A stretch of DNA of 13,605 nucleotides from an uncultured Collinsella sp. (GTDB taxonomy: Bacteria > Actinomycetota > Coriobacteriia > Coriobacteriales > Coriobacteriaceae): NCBI GenBank assembly GCA_937934355.1, contig CALGZY010000045.1, positions 1-13,605 of the forward strand, in the 5' to 3' direction. Positions 1-7,114 of the stretch are shown piece after piece; position 1 is the stretch's first letter, and every line of letters starts with the position of its first letter. Both the position numbers and the translations under genes were made by a program. The notes below the pieces were generated by a model. That model had not been told where the DNA came from and searched no databases. It worked only from the letters and a program-made list of their open reading frames with translations.

Positions 1-11
1 TTTCTATTCTA

Positions 12-87
12 TGGTGGGCCGTCAGGGGTTCGAACCCTGGACCTTGGGATTAAAAGTCCCCTGCTCTGCCAGCTGAGCTAACGGCCC
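12..87 (-). tRNA. tRNA-Lys (anticodon TTT)
   Basis: Read on the minus strand this is a complete 76-nt cloverleaf. The acceptor arms GGGCCGT and ACGGCCC pair fully, the D-arm GCTC/GAGC is present, and the anticodon loop CTTTTAA gives anticodon TTT at plus positions 52-54. The T-arm CAGGG-TTCGAAC-CCCTG is perfect. The gene encodes its own CCA end (plus 12-14). The only blemish is a G-A opposition at the outer pair of the anticodon stem (27-43). It decodes AAA/AAG lysine codons. Confidence 0.96.
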
Positions 88-96
88 GCGGGTGGC

Positions 97-125
97 ATTG
101 TACCACGGTCTGGGACTATTCCCAA
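97..125 (-). promoter_or_regulatory. Probable promoter of tRNA-Lys
   Basis: On the minus strand a -35-like TTGGGA (plus 120-125) is followed after exactly 17 bases by a -10-like TACAAT (plus 97-102). This would start transcription a few bases before the mature tRNA 5' end at 87. The -35 element lies within the last codons of the upstream aminopeptidase gene, whose stop codon (116-118) falls in the spacer. The call rests on consensus match and spacing only. Confidence 0.55.
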
Positions 126-1396
126 CTCCATTGGCCGTTCTGGAAAATCACAACTTCACGTCCATCAGGCGTAATGCCCGTAATATCGATGTCGTCCGTG
201 CCGATCATAAAATCGACGTGCGTGCTCGAGACGTTAACGCCATGCTCCAGGAGCTCCTCCTTGGACATGTCATACCCACCCTCGATGCATTCGGGGAAAC
301 CGACACCTAGCGCGAGATGGCAGCTAGCGTTCTCGTCATAGAGCGTATCGTAGAACAGAACACCACTTTCGCGGATCGGCGTGTTCTTGGAAATGAGCGC
401 GACCTCTCCCAGGTGAGCAGCGCCCTCGTCAGTATCGATGATACTTGCGAGCGTTGCCTTGCCCACGCGGGCGTCGTAGTCCACCACGCGGCCGCCCTCG
501 AACTTAATCCAAAAATCTTCGACCTTATTGCCGTGATGGATGAGCGGCATGGCCGAGTACACGATACCGTCGGCGCGCATGCGATCGGGCGAAGTGAAGA
601 CTTCCTCGGTGGGAATGTTGGGGAAGAAGGGGTGCCCATCGGGCGTCTTGCCCTTGCCGCCGGCCCACTCGTGACCTTTCGTCATGCCAATCGTCAGATC
701 GGTTCCATTTGCCGCATTGTAATGCAGGTAGTCGAAACGATTGTCGTTCAGGAAACGCAGGTTCTTTTCGAATGCGGCGTCATGGAGTTCCCAGTCGCTC
801 TCTGGGTCCTGGCCATCGGCGCGCGCGGTGTGCAGAATCGCATTCCACAGCTTATAGATTGCAACCTCATCGGCGTCTCCCGGGAACACCTCGTGCGCCC
901 AAGCCACGACCGGAGCGCCGGCGATGCACCACGGATTGATGTTGTAATCCAGTCCACGGCGGAAAACTTTGCACTGCGTATTCCTCGCCTTTGATGCCGC
1001 GGCCGGCTTGGCTGGATCGATGCCCTTGAGGGCCGCGGGATCCGCACCCTCGATAAAGACAAAGCAGGCACCATCCTGGGCCAAGGAATCCAGCTGCATG
1101 CGCTTCCACTCGGGCGTCTGCTCAAAATAGCTTTTCTCGACATGCTCGTACGTGAGCCTCGTCACGGCATCATCGGCCCAAATGACCGTCACGTGGCCGG
1201 CGCCGGCAGCATAGGCCTCCGCGACCACCACGCGCGCAAACGGCGCGCACTCGACCGGAGACTGAACGACGACCTCCTGGCCGGGCTTGACGTTTACGCC
1301 CTTGCGGACGACCAGGCGCGCGTAGTTTTTAATCTTGGGCTCCAGGGCCTTCATGCCCTCCAGAGCCTCTTCGACCGTCAGGGCAGCTCGAATCAT
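116..1396 (-). CDS. M29-family (AmpS-like) metallo-aminopeptidase
   Basis: A cytoplasmic aminopeptidase that should remove N-terminal residues from peptides using a two-metal centre. Family M29 members such as Staphylococcus AmpS and Thermus AmpT are about 410-420 residues; this one has 426. The expected ligand set is visible in order: Glu in PTEEVFT (about 264/265), Glu in HLGEVAL (331), His in ENASCHLALG (360), and His and Asp in STHVDFMIG (393 and 395). There is no signal peptide or membrane segment. A longer reading from an ATG at 1408 adds four residues, but that ATG has no ribosome site. The ATG at 1396 is preceded by GGAG with a 6-base spacer, so it is preferred. The gene lies just past a terminator, so it is probably transcribed alone or read through from purC. 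Family call is strong; substrate preference cannot be read from sequence. Confidence 0.93.
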   Translation of the reverse strand: MIRAALTVEEALEGMKALEPKIKNYARLVVRKGVNVKPGQEVVVQSPVECAPFARVVVAEAYAAGAGHVTVIWADDAVTRLTYEHVEKSYFEQTPEWKRMQLDSLAQDGACFVFIEGADPAALKGIDPAKPAAASKARNTQCKVFRRGLDYNINPWCIAGAPVVAWAHEVFPGDADEVAIYKLWNAILHTARADGQDPESDWELHDAAFEKNLRFLNDNRFDYLHYNAANGTDLTIGMTKGHEWAGGKGKTPDGHPFFPNIPTEEVFTSPDRMRADGIVYSAMPLIHHGNKVEDFWIKFEGGRVVDYDARVGKATLASIIDTDEGAAHLGEVALISKNTPIRESGVLFYDTLYDENASCHLALGVGFPECIEGGYDMSKEELLEHGVNVSSTHVDFMIGTDDIDITGITPDGREVVIFQNGQWSWE

Positions 1397-1402
1397 GTGC
1401 CA

Positions 1403-1406
1403 CTCC
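1403..1406 (-). promoter_or_regulatory. Ribosome binding site that decides the aminopeptidase start
   Basis: On the minus strand GGAG is followed by the 6-base spacer TGGCAC and the ATG at 1396. The upstream in-frame ATG at 1408 overlaps this site and is itself preceded only by AT-rich sequence without a Shine-Dalgarno match, so the downstream ATG is the likelier start. Confidence 0.6.
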
Positions 1407-1423
1407 ATCTATCTATAGAACAG

Positions 1424-1456
1424 TAAAAAGGCGCGCCGCAAAAACGACGCGCCTTA
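1424..1456 (-). terminator. Rho-independent terminator of the purC unit
   Basis: Left arm AAGGCGCG (1428-1435) pairs perfectly with CGCGCCTT (1448-1455) around a 12-base A-rich loop. Read on the minus strand the stem ends in CCTTTTTACTG, which supplies the U-tract. It lies 30 bases beyond the stop of the membrane protein at 1486 and just before the aminopeptidase start, so it ends the upstream minus-strand unit. Confidence 0.85.
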
Positions 1457-1485
1457 TATCTTAGCGATAAGTATGTATGCAAACG

Positions 1486-2061
1486 CTACTTCTTCTTGGA
1501 GTCCTTCTTGTCCTCCTCGGCAGCCGCGCGCTCAATAAGAGCGTTGAGCTTGTTCTCGGACATGCCCTCGGCCTGCGCGCGGTACATGTTGCGCAAGGGA
1601 CGAATACGAGCGAAGTCATAGATAAAGTCACCTAGGATGATGACATAGGACAAAACAATGCCGACCATCTGGACAGGGCTGGACACCATGCCAGCGGGAG
1701 CGAAGTACAGCGAGGCCCAAATTGCCACGACGAGCACCATGCCAATGGCGAGCACAATCCACCAGATGCGACGGCGCTTGGTGTAGTCCTCGTCCTGCTT
1801 GAGGAGGATATTCGACACCGTATAGATGCGGTCCTCCTTGGCGCGCTGCTTAGCCTTGCGGGCGCGCTTCTCCTCTTTAGAGAGGCCCTCGAGGTTCTCG
1901 CCCTTCTCGAGCTCTTTGCGGCGTGCCTTAGACGAAGCCGGCACGACGCGAACGGAGCTCGCTGCTTGGCGGGCGGGCTTAGCAGATGCGGCAGACTTGC
2001 GCGCAACCCCGGTAACTTCGTGGGATTGCGTGCGCTTGTTCGTGGCGCTACGGGTACTCAC
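1486..2061 (-). CDS. Small two-helix membrane protein, function unknown
   Basis: A 191-residue protein I do not recognise as a named family. Residues 1-98 are strongly basic (Lys/Arg/Ala/Ser-rich) and probably form a flexible and partly helical cytoplasmic region. Two hydrophobic segments follow at about 100-121 and 130-150, joined by a short loop, then a charged helical tail ending in KKDSKKK. The positive charges on both sides suggest both ends are inside the cell. The start is GTG at 2061, immediately after the purC TAA with no gap. An AAGGAG inside the purC end lies nine bases upstream, so translation is probably coupled to purC. It may be a conserved hypothetical that simply travels with purC; nothing in it suggests a purine enzyme. 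Confidence 0.85.
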   Translation of the reverse strand: MSTRSATNKRTQSHEVTGVARKSAASAKPARQAASSVRVVPASSKARRKELEKGENLEGLSKEEKRARKAKQRAKEDRIYTVSNILLKQDEDYTKRRRIWWIVLAIGMVLVVAIWASLYFAPAGMVSSPVQMVGIVLSYVIILGDFIYDFARIRPLRNMYRAQAEGMSENKLNALIERAAAEEDKKDSKKK

Positions 2062-2949
2062 TTATGCGTTCTCCTTCATGCTTGTGAACTGGGAGCCCGT
2101 GATGATCTGGAAGGCCTCGCGATAGCGCTCGGACGTGCCATCGATGACCTCGGCGGGCAGGTGCGGGGTCTCCCCCGTCATATCCCAGTTGGCCTTGAGC
2201 CAATTGCGGACGAATTGCTTGTCGTAGCTAGGCTGGATCTTGCCCTCCTCGTAGCTGGCAGCAGGCCAGAAACGGCTGGAGTCGGGCGTGAGACACTCGT
2301 CGATCAGCGTGACCTTGCCATCAATAACACCAAACTCGAACTTGGTGTCGGCAATGATGATGCCACGGGTCGCGGCGTACTCGGCGGCAGCCTTGTAGAT
2401 CTTGAGGGAAAGGTCACGAATCTGCGTGGCGATGTCCTCGCCCACGATCTCGCAGCAACGCTCAAACGAGATGTTCTCGTCGTGGTCACCGATCTCGGCC
2501 TTCGTGGACGGCGTGAACAGCGGCTCAGGAAGCTTGGAAGCCTCGGTCAGGCCCTCAGGCAGCTGGATGCCGCAGACGGTGCCGTTCTCGTCGTAGGTCT
2601 TCTTGCCCGAACCGGTCAGATAGCCGCGGACGATGCACTCGATAGGAATCGTCTGGGCCTTCTTAACCAGCATGGCGCGGCCAGCGAGGTAGTCACGATA
2701 CTCAGCAAACTCCTCGGGGAAATCCGCCGGGTCGATGGAAACGAGATGGTTGGGGACGATGTCGGCAAACTTATCGAACCAGAATGCCGAGATGCGATTG
2801 AGTACCTCTCCCTTAAACGGAATCTCGTCGGGAAGAATGAAGTCGAACGCAGAAATGCGGTCGGTGGCGACCATCAGCAGGTTTTCACCGGCATCGTAAA
2901 TATCACGAACCTTGCCACGGGAATCCGGACGACGCTCCATCGTTGTCAC
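2062..2949 (-). CDS. purC: Phosphoribosylaminoimidazole-succinocarboxamide (SAICAR) synthase
   Basis: Joins aspartate to CAIR with ATP to give SAICAR in de novo purine synthesis; cytoplasmic. Both family signatures are present: IPIECIVRGYLTGSG (about 101-115) and IIADTKFEFG (about 198-207). The N-terminal GKVRDIY (12-18) is the nucleotide-binding start typical of PurC. The 295-residue length fits the longer PurC form. The start is chosen as GTG at 2949, which lies eight bases after AAGGAG (2958-2963). The GTG at 2958 overlaps that site and the ATG at 2940 is 17 bases away. The stop abuts the next gene directly. About 110 bases containing a 7-bp hairpin separate it from the histidine kinase upstream, so it could be read from the kinase promoter or from its own. 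Confidence 0.96.
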   Translation of the reverse strand: MTTMERRPDSRGKVRDIYDAGENLLMVATDRISAFDFILPDEIPFKGEVLNRISAFWFDKFADIVPNHLVSIDPADFPEEFAEYRDYLAGRAMLVKKAQTIPIECIVRGYLTGSGKKTYDENGTVCGIQLPEGLTEASKLPEPLFTPSTKAEIGDHDENISFERCCEIVGEDIATQIRDLSLKIYKAAAEYAATRGIIIADTKFEFGVIDGKVTLIDECLTPDSSRFWPAASYEEGKIQPSYDKQFVRNWLKANWDMTGETPHLPAEVIDGTSERYREAFQIITGSQFTSMKENA

Positions 2950-2957
2950 GTGAGTCA

Positions 2958-2963
2958 CTCCTT
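2958..2963 (-). promoter_or_regulatory. purC ribosome binding site
   Basis: A perfect AAGGAG on the minus strand, eight bases before the GTG at 2949. It overlaps the outermost possible GTG start (2958), which rules that start out in practice. Confidence 0.7.
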
Positions 2964-2980
2964 ACCTAAATACGACAGAA

Positions 2981-3000
2981 ATGCGGGTTCTTTCCCGCAT
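2981..3000 (-). terminator. Hairpin between histidine kinase and purC, weak terminator or attenuator
   Basis: A perfect 7-bp inverted repeat, ATGCGGG/CCCGCAT, around a 6-base loop. On the minus strand it is followed by TTTCTGTCG, only a weak U-tract. It sits 59 bases after the kinase stop and about 30 bases before the purC start. It may partly end kinase transcripts or uncouple purC from them. No known riboswitch consensus was recognised here. Confidence 0.4.
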
Positions 3001-3058
3001 GTTTTCGCAAACTCGGAGCGGCAGAGACGCAGCCCCTCCTTCACCGAATAGCGAAAAG

Positions 3059-4624
3059 CTAGTGCTCCATTGTAGTAGATGCCGCGTCTGCCGTGTGCTC
3101 GCGGGGCAGATGAATTGTAAAAGTCGTACCCTTTCCAAGCTCCGACTCCACGGATATGTAGCCATGGTGACGCTCGACGATCTGCTTGGTCACGGCGAGG
3201 CCAACGCCCAGGCCGCCAGCTTCGCGGGCGCGGCTGGCATCGGCGCGCCAAAACCGCCCGAAGATGCGCGACAGATCGTCCTTGGCAATACCGATGCCGG
3301 TATCAGAAACGGCAATGCTGACGTGCTTGCGGTCACTGAGCACCGATACCACGACCCAACCGCCCTCGGGGGTGTAGCGCATGGCGTTGCTCATGAGGTT
3401 GATAACACATTGCGTGATCATGTCGGGATCGGCCTCGACGACATCGTCGTGACCCTGGGTCTCGTCCGCAAAACGCAGGCGCAGATCGCGGTCGACAAAC
3501 AGGCGCTCCTGGGCATTGACGATGGAACGCACGAAAGGAACCATGTCCACCGGCTCAAGGTTGAGCGGAGCCGTGCTGTTTTCCATGCGCGACAGGTCGA
3601 GCATCTGCTGCACCAGACGAGCCAGGCGACGCGTCTCGGAAGCAACGGTCTCCAAATGCTCATCGTCGGTGGGATACACGCCATCCTGCATAGCCTCGAC
3701 CGTTGCGAGCATGGCCATAAGCGGCGTGCGAAGCTCGTGTGCAACGTCTGAAGTCAGGCGCTTCTCGTGTTTCATATCCTTCTCGAGCGAAGTGGCCATC
3801 TCATCGAAGGTCTCACCCAGCTGATCGATCTCGTCATCACCGCGCAGTCCCGTGCGAGCCGACAGGTCGCCGTCACGAATTTGCTTTGCGGTACTGGTGA
3901 TGCGATGAATCGGCTTGGTGAGCATGCGCAACACGAGCGATCCGATAACGACCGAAATGCAGATTGCAACAACCGCGGCGAGGGCCATGGCGTTAAAGGT
4001 CTTCTCCCTAAACGCAGAGTCCGCCTTGGTGAGCAGAGCGTCGGAGCCGATGGCCCACAGCTTTACCTGTCCGACATGCTCGCCGGAAGACGTTACAATC
4101 TCGACGTTAGCAACGCTATCGGAGTCGGTTGGAGCAGACGAGACCGGGCTATGCGATGCCCTCTTGCCGCTCGTGTCGTCGATCGTAGCCTGGTTTTCGC
4201 GTACATCGGCGGTGGCGCTTGCCGAGGGCCAGGAATCGTCATAAACGATCACGCCCTTTTTATTGACGACCTGCATGCCCAGATCGTCGGAAACCAAACT
4301 CGACGTTGCGACCGTGCGCAGTTCTCCCGCGGTCCAAGAACCGTTTTCCTCATATGAGGTTGCCAACTTCTCGGCAGCGGAATTTGCGATTTCGACGATA
4401 TTGGAGCGTGTGTAATCCGAAAAGACCGTGCCCCACACAACAGAGACAACGCCCACCAGCACCAATACCGTCATGAGCGATGTCAGAGCAAAAGCAAGTG
4501 CCATGCGCGAGGGATAGCTCATCGTTGGCCGTGAATCGGAACGAGGCGTGTTCCAACTAGCCTTGGAACACGCCTCGCTCTCCAGCTTGTGCTTTTGTCC
4601 GATTTCAAAGCGCGCAGGTGTCAT
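3059..4624 (-). CDS. Two-component sensor histidine kinase
   Basis: A 521-residue membrane kinase that should phosphorylate the response regulator encoded just upstream. Order: a 40-residue cytoplasmic N-terminal extension; transmembrane segment 1 (about 41-66); an extracytoplasmic sensor region (about 67-210); transmembrane segment 2 (about 211-235); a HAMP linker (236-288). The dimerisation/phosphoacceptor box SDVAHELRTPL has His296. The ATPase domain shows the N-box (NLMSNA, Asn413), G1 (DTGIGI, 441-446), the F-box (FGRFWR) and G2 (GGLGVGLAV). All catalytic motifs are intact. The start ATG lies 11 bases after the regulator stop with AGGGA upstream. An inner ATG at codon 35 (MSYPSRM) would remove most of the N-terminal extension and cannot be excluded. 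The stimulus is unknown; the sensor region has no motif I recognise. Confidence 0.94.
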   Translation of the reverse strand: MTPARFEIGQKHKLESEACSKASWNTPRSDSRPTMSYPSRMALAFALTSLMTVLVLVGVVSVVWGTVFSDYTRSNIVEIANSAAEKLATSYEENGSWTAGELRTVATSSLVSDDLGMQVVNKKGVIVYDDSWPSASATADVRENQATIDDTSGKRASHSPVSSAPTDSDSVANVEIVTSSGEHVGQVKLWAIGSDALLTKADSAFREKTFNAMALAAVVAICISVVIGSLVLRMLTKPIHRITSTAKQIRDGDLSARTGLRGDDEIDQLGETFDEMATSLEKDMKHEKRLTSDVAHELRTPLMAMLATVEAMQDGVYPTDDEHLETVASETRRLARLVQQMLDLSRMENSTAPLNLEPVDMVPFVRSIVNAQERLFVDRDLRLRFADETQGHDDVVEADPDMITQCVINLMSNAMRYTPEGGWVVVSVLSDRKHVSIAVSDTGIGIAKDDLSRIFGRFWRADASRAREAGGLGVGLAVTKQIVERHHGYISVESELGKGTTFTIHLPREHTADAASTTMEH

Positions 4625-4635
4625 ATGTGATTTCC

Positions 4636-5358
4636 CTATTTCTCGTCCGACTTATCGGTCTTGGCCGGAGCCTCGAAGCGATAGCCGACACCATGGACGG
4701 TGTAGAGCCACTTGGGCTTCTTGGGATCATCGCCCAGCTTGGCGCGAAGATTCTTCACGTGGCTATCGATGGTGCGCTCATAGCCCTCAAAGTCATACCC
4801 GAGCACTTTCTCGACCAGCTCCATGCGGTTATACACACGGCCGGGATGACGGGCAAGCGTGGTGAGCAGCTTGAACTCGGAAGCCGTCAGATCGACTTCC
4901 TTGCCCTCGACCAAGATCTTGTGGCCCGAGATATCGATGACCAGATCGCCGAAGTCGAGTACCTCGACGGCGGGCTCGTCGGCCTGATGGGCACGGCGGA
5001 ACAGAGCGCGAACGCGGGCGACGAGCTCGCGCGGCGAGAACGGCTTAATCAGATAGTCGTCGGCGCCGAGCTCAAGACCGATAATACGGTCCTCGATCTC
5101 GCCCTTAGCCGTCAGCATGATGATGGGGACATCCGAGGTATCGCGAATGGTGCGGCAAACGCGCTCGCCGGGGATCTTGGGGAGCATAAGGTCGAGCACG
5201 ACCAGGTCGAACCGATGCTTCTCGAACTCCTCGATCGCGGACTGGCCGTCGCCGACGCCCACAACCCAGTAGCCTTCGCGCTCGAGATAGGCAGCGACGG
5301 CGTCACGGATTGCCTTCTCATCCTCGACCAGCAGAATCTTTTTTGCATCTGAAGCCAT
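4636..5358 (-). CDS. OmpR/PhoB-family response regulator
   Basis: A 240-residue DNA-binding regulator paired with the downstream histidine kinase. The receiver domain (about 6-120) has the acidic pocket Glu12/Asp13, the phosphoacceptor Asp56 in VVLDLMLP, the switch Thr83 in MLTAKG and Lys105 in IKPFSPREL. The C-terminal winged helix (about 140-232) contains LTASEFKLL and ends in the typical VHGVGYRFE. The start is ATG at 5358, seven bases after AGGGGGG; a TTG 21 bases earlier is open but has no ribosome site. Targets cannot be deduced. The position directly ahead of the kinase and purC suggests one shared transcript, but the purC link may only be readthrough. Confidence 0.95.
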   Translation of the reverse strand: MASDAKKILLVEDEKAIRDAVAAYLEREGYWVVGVGDGQSAIEEFEKHRFDLVVLDLMLPKIPGERVCRTIRDTSDVPIIMLTAKGEIEDRIIGLELGADDYLIKPFSPRELVARVRALFRRAHQADEPAVEVLDFGDLVIDISGHKILVEGKEVDLTASEFKLLTTLARHPGRVYNRMELVEKVLGYDFEGYERTIDSHVKNLRAKLGDDPKKPKWLYTVHGVGYRFEAPAKTDKSDEK

Positions 5359-5413
5359 AACACGGCCCCCCTGTCTCAATTAGCTAAGAACAAGCCCATT
5401 TTAACGCACCTGA

Positions 5414-5452
5414 GCCCGCCGGATGCCGCTATGACGCGGCAGCTCGGCGGGC
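5414..5452. other. Long stem-loop between Tat lipoprotein and response regulator
   Basis: Two stacked stems: GCCCGCCG (5414-5421) with CGGCGGGC (5445-5452), then TGCCGC (5424-5429) with GCGGCA (5436-5441), separated by a small GA/GCT internal loop and capped by TATGAC. TGAG/CTCA flank it further out. Neither strand has a U-tract after the stem, so it is not a classic intrinsic terminator. It lies between the lipoprotein stop (5512) and the regulator start (5358), and may stabilise the 3' end of the lipoprotein mRNA or form part of the regulator leader. Nothing else is seen in this 153-base gap. Confidence 0.55.
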
Positions 5453-5511
5453 GGTACTCACAATTACAACGCGTTTATTCCCCTGTTGGCGCCTTTTTAA
5501 TCCCTCTAAGC

Positions 5512-6723
5512 TTAAAGAGAGAATAGACGTGCAGTGACCGTCTCTGGTATACCCTGGCTGTTGCGCACCGTGGCGTACGTAAGGAATGAGTCCGATTTTC
5601 CCGCCGTAGCTGGATAATCGCCATACTCCAAAGCGCGGTCGGGCGACAGCAGCGAGCCATAGGTCTTGGCAGAGGTGTCGATCAGGAAATGCGACGCCTG
5701 TACCTTAACAAGGTATTTATTCTTCTTGCCAGCCGCACATGCGAGCGGCTCGCGGGACAGGAAGAGGTACGGCCCTCCCTCATTACCGATATATGTGCCC
5801 ATATTGCCCAGGCTGCCCACGCCACTATAGGCCGCCTCGATAGAAAACACGAAGGTATCGCCCATATATACGGCCTCGAAAGGCGAGACTGACGAGGGAA
5901 GGACTAGCTGGGCACGTTTGGTGTTGTTGCCGTCGGTCAGATCGATTGCCGTTATGCCGTAGTAGACGCCCTCGTCGTTGCGGACACGCGGCGAGATGGT
6001 CAAAATGCCGTCGCTCGCGCGCGGGGCCGATGCAAAGCGGCCCGTCGATTTCCAAATTACCTCGGCCTTGGATTCATCAAGCGAGCGACGATAGCAAAAC
6101 GAATCACTACTCGTTTTATTGCCGCCTGCCGAAGGCATTTTATACCAGATGACTGATGCCCCGAACGCCGTAAACAGCGGCGGATCGTAGTCCTTGCCAC
6201 CTCGATCGAGCTCAACCACGTCGCCAGAGAGCGAAGCGCCCGACAGATTTTGAGCGTAGAGCTTCCACGATGAATTGGCAAAGTTCATCTCAACCCACGC
6301 GAATACGCCGTCGCCGGCACGGACATCGTAGAATGCATATCCCGTGCCCCCGATAGGATCCTCGATTAATGTGGTAAGCGAGCCATCGCCCAGGTTGAGC
6401 ACACCGAGCGTGTTGGCGTGCAGTGCCGATGCGGGCGCCATCATTGCCGCGGCGTAATCGCCGTCGCAGTAGTACAGCAGCGTACCCAGAGGCAGCGTCC
6501 ACGACGCCGCCGGCTCAAGATCGATGTCGACTGCCTCGTACTCATCCGTAATCGAGATGATTTTGGAATCATCCTTGATAACCTGCGGCTCGCCGGCGGC
6601 ATCATCGCTGGTGCCCGTTTTTTTCGAGCATCCGGCAAGCACCGTGGCAGCGCCCGCGGCAGCCCCACCGAGTACAAAGCCGCGACGCGATATTCCGTTC
6701 TTGATGTGATCGGCGATACCCAT
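5512..6723 (-). CDS. Tat-exported lipoprotein of unknown function
   Basis: A 403-residue protein. The N-terminus carries a clear twin-arginine motif SRRGFVL (residues 12-18), an alanine/glycine-rich hydrophobic stretch and a lipobox VLAGC with Cys32. It should therefore be exported folded and anchored to the outer face of the membrane by lipid. A Ser/Thr/Asp-rich linker follows, then about 350 residues of beta-rich sequence with recurring short Trp/Tyr/Gly strands, compatible with a beta-propeller but without a family motif I can name. The ATG overlaps the TAA of the upstream TSCPD gene by one base (TAATG), so the two are translationally coupled. Tat dependence may point to a cofactor or to folding before export. 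Confidence 0.88.
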   Translation of the reverse strand: MGIADHIKNGISRRGFVLGGAAAGAATVLAGCSKKTGTSDDAAGEPQVIKDDSKIISITDEYEAVDIDLEPAASWTLPLGTLLYYCDGDYAAAMMAPASALHANTLGVLNLGDGSLTTLIEDPIGGTGYAFYDVRAGDGVFAWVEMNFANSSWKLYAQNLSGASLSGDVVELDRGGKDYDPPLFTAFGASVIWYKMPSAGGNKTSSDSFCYRRSLDESKAEVIWKSTGRFASAPRASDGILTISPRVRNDEGVYYGITAIDLTDGNNTKRAQLVLPSSVSPFEAVYMGDTFVFSIEAAYSGVGSLGNMGTYIGNEGGPYLFLSREPLACAAGKKNKYLVKVQASHFLIDTSAKTYGSLLSPDRALEYGDYPATAGKSDSFLTYATVRNSQGIPETVTARLFSL

Positions 6724-6986
6724 TAGGCGATCTCGGTGCGAGCGGCCTCGATAGCGCGTGTAAGCTGGTCGGCGCAGGAGGTCTTTTTCATACCGCAGGT
6801 ATTACCGGCGAGAACCTCGATTACGCGATCGGCAGGAGCGCCCTCGACCAGCTTGGAGATTGCCTTGAGATTGCCGTCGCAGCCACCGGTAAACTCAACG
6901 CCTATCACCTTGTTGCCGTCATCGGAAAGATCAAGGTGAATATTGCGAGCACACACGCCCTGAGGCTTGTAATCAAACGAAATCAT
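6723..6986 (-). CDS. TSCPD-domain protein, four-cysteine family (TIGR03905-like)
   Basis: A small soluble protein of 87 residues with exactly four cysteines: Cys12 (GVCARN), Cys36 (GGCDGN), Cys64 (NTCGMK) and Cys71 (TSCADQ). That size and the four-Cys pattern match the TIGR03905-type TSCPD family, whose fold is related to the C-terminal region of some vitamin B12-dependent ribonucleotide reductases. Metal binding is likely from the cysteines but unproven, and no reaction is known to me for the stand-alone form. The ATG at 6986 is preceded by AGAGGGGA five bases upstream. It is the first gene of a two-gene unit with the Tat lipoprotein. Confidence 0.88.
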   Translation of the reverse strand: MISFDYKPQGVCARNIHLDLSDDGNKVIGVEFTGGCDGNLKAISKLVEGAPADRVIEVLAGNTCGMKKTSCADQLTRAIEAARTEIA

Positions 6987-7020
6987 GCGATCCCCTCTCA
7001 GAATGTTATTCGAGACGACT

Positions 7021-7026
7021 ATTATC
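7021..7026 (-). promoter_or_regulatory. Possible -10 element for the TSCPD/lipoprotein unit
   Basis: GATAAT on the minus strand, 35 bases before the TSCPD start, matches five of six bases of the -10 consensus. The only -35 candidate, TTGCAT about 15 bases further up, is poor. Tentative. Confidence 0.35.
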
Positions 7027-7050
7027 CCCGTCTTTCCCTAAATGCAACGA

Positions 7051-7088
7051 GGCGCTTTGCCGGCAACACACATTACCAGCAAAGCGCC
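7051..7088 (-). terminator. Strong stem-loop after purB
   Basis: A 13-bp stem: GGCGCTTTGCCGG (7051-7063) pairs with CCAGCAAAGCGCC (7076-7088), with one G-T pair and a 12-base loop. It lies about 26 bases after the purB stop. On the minus strand the 3' side reads TCGTTGCATTT, so the U-tract is poor. It probably ends or stabilises the purB transcript. Confidence 0.6.
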
Positions 7089-7114
7089 CTAAAAAGCTAA
7101 CGTTATGCCCGAAC

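Noticed and set aside
1966..3051. 361-codon plus-strand open frame opposite purC
   Set aside because: A shadow of purC and the membrane-protein gene; no start signal or recognisable protein.
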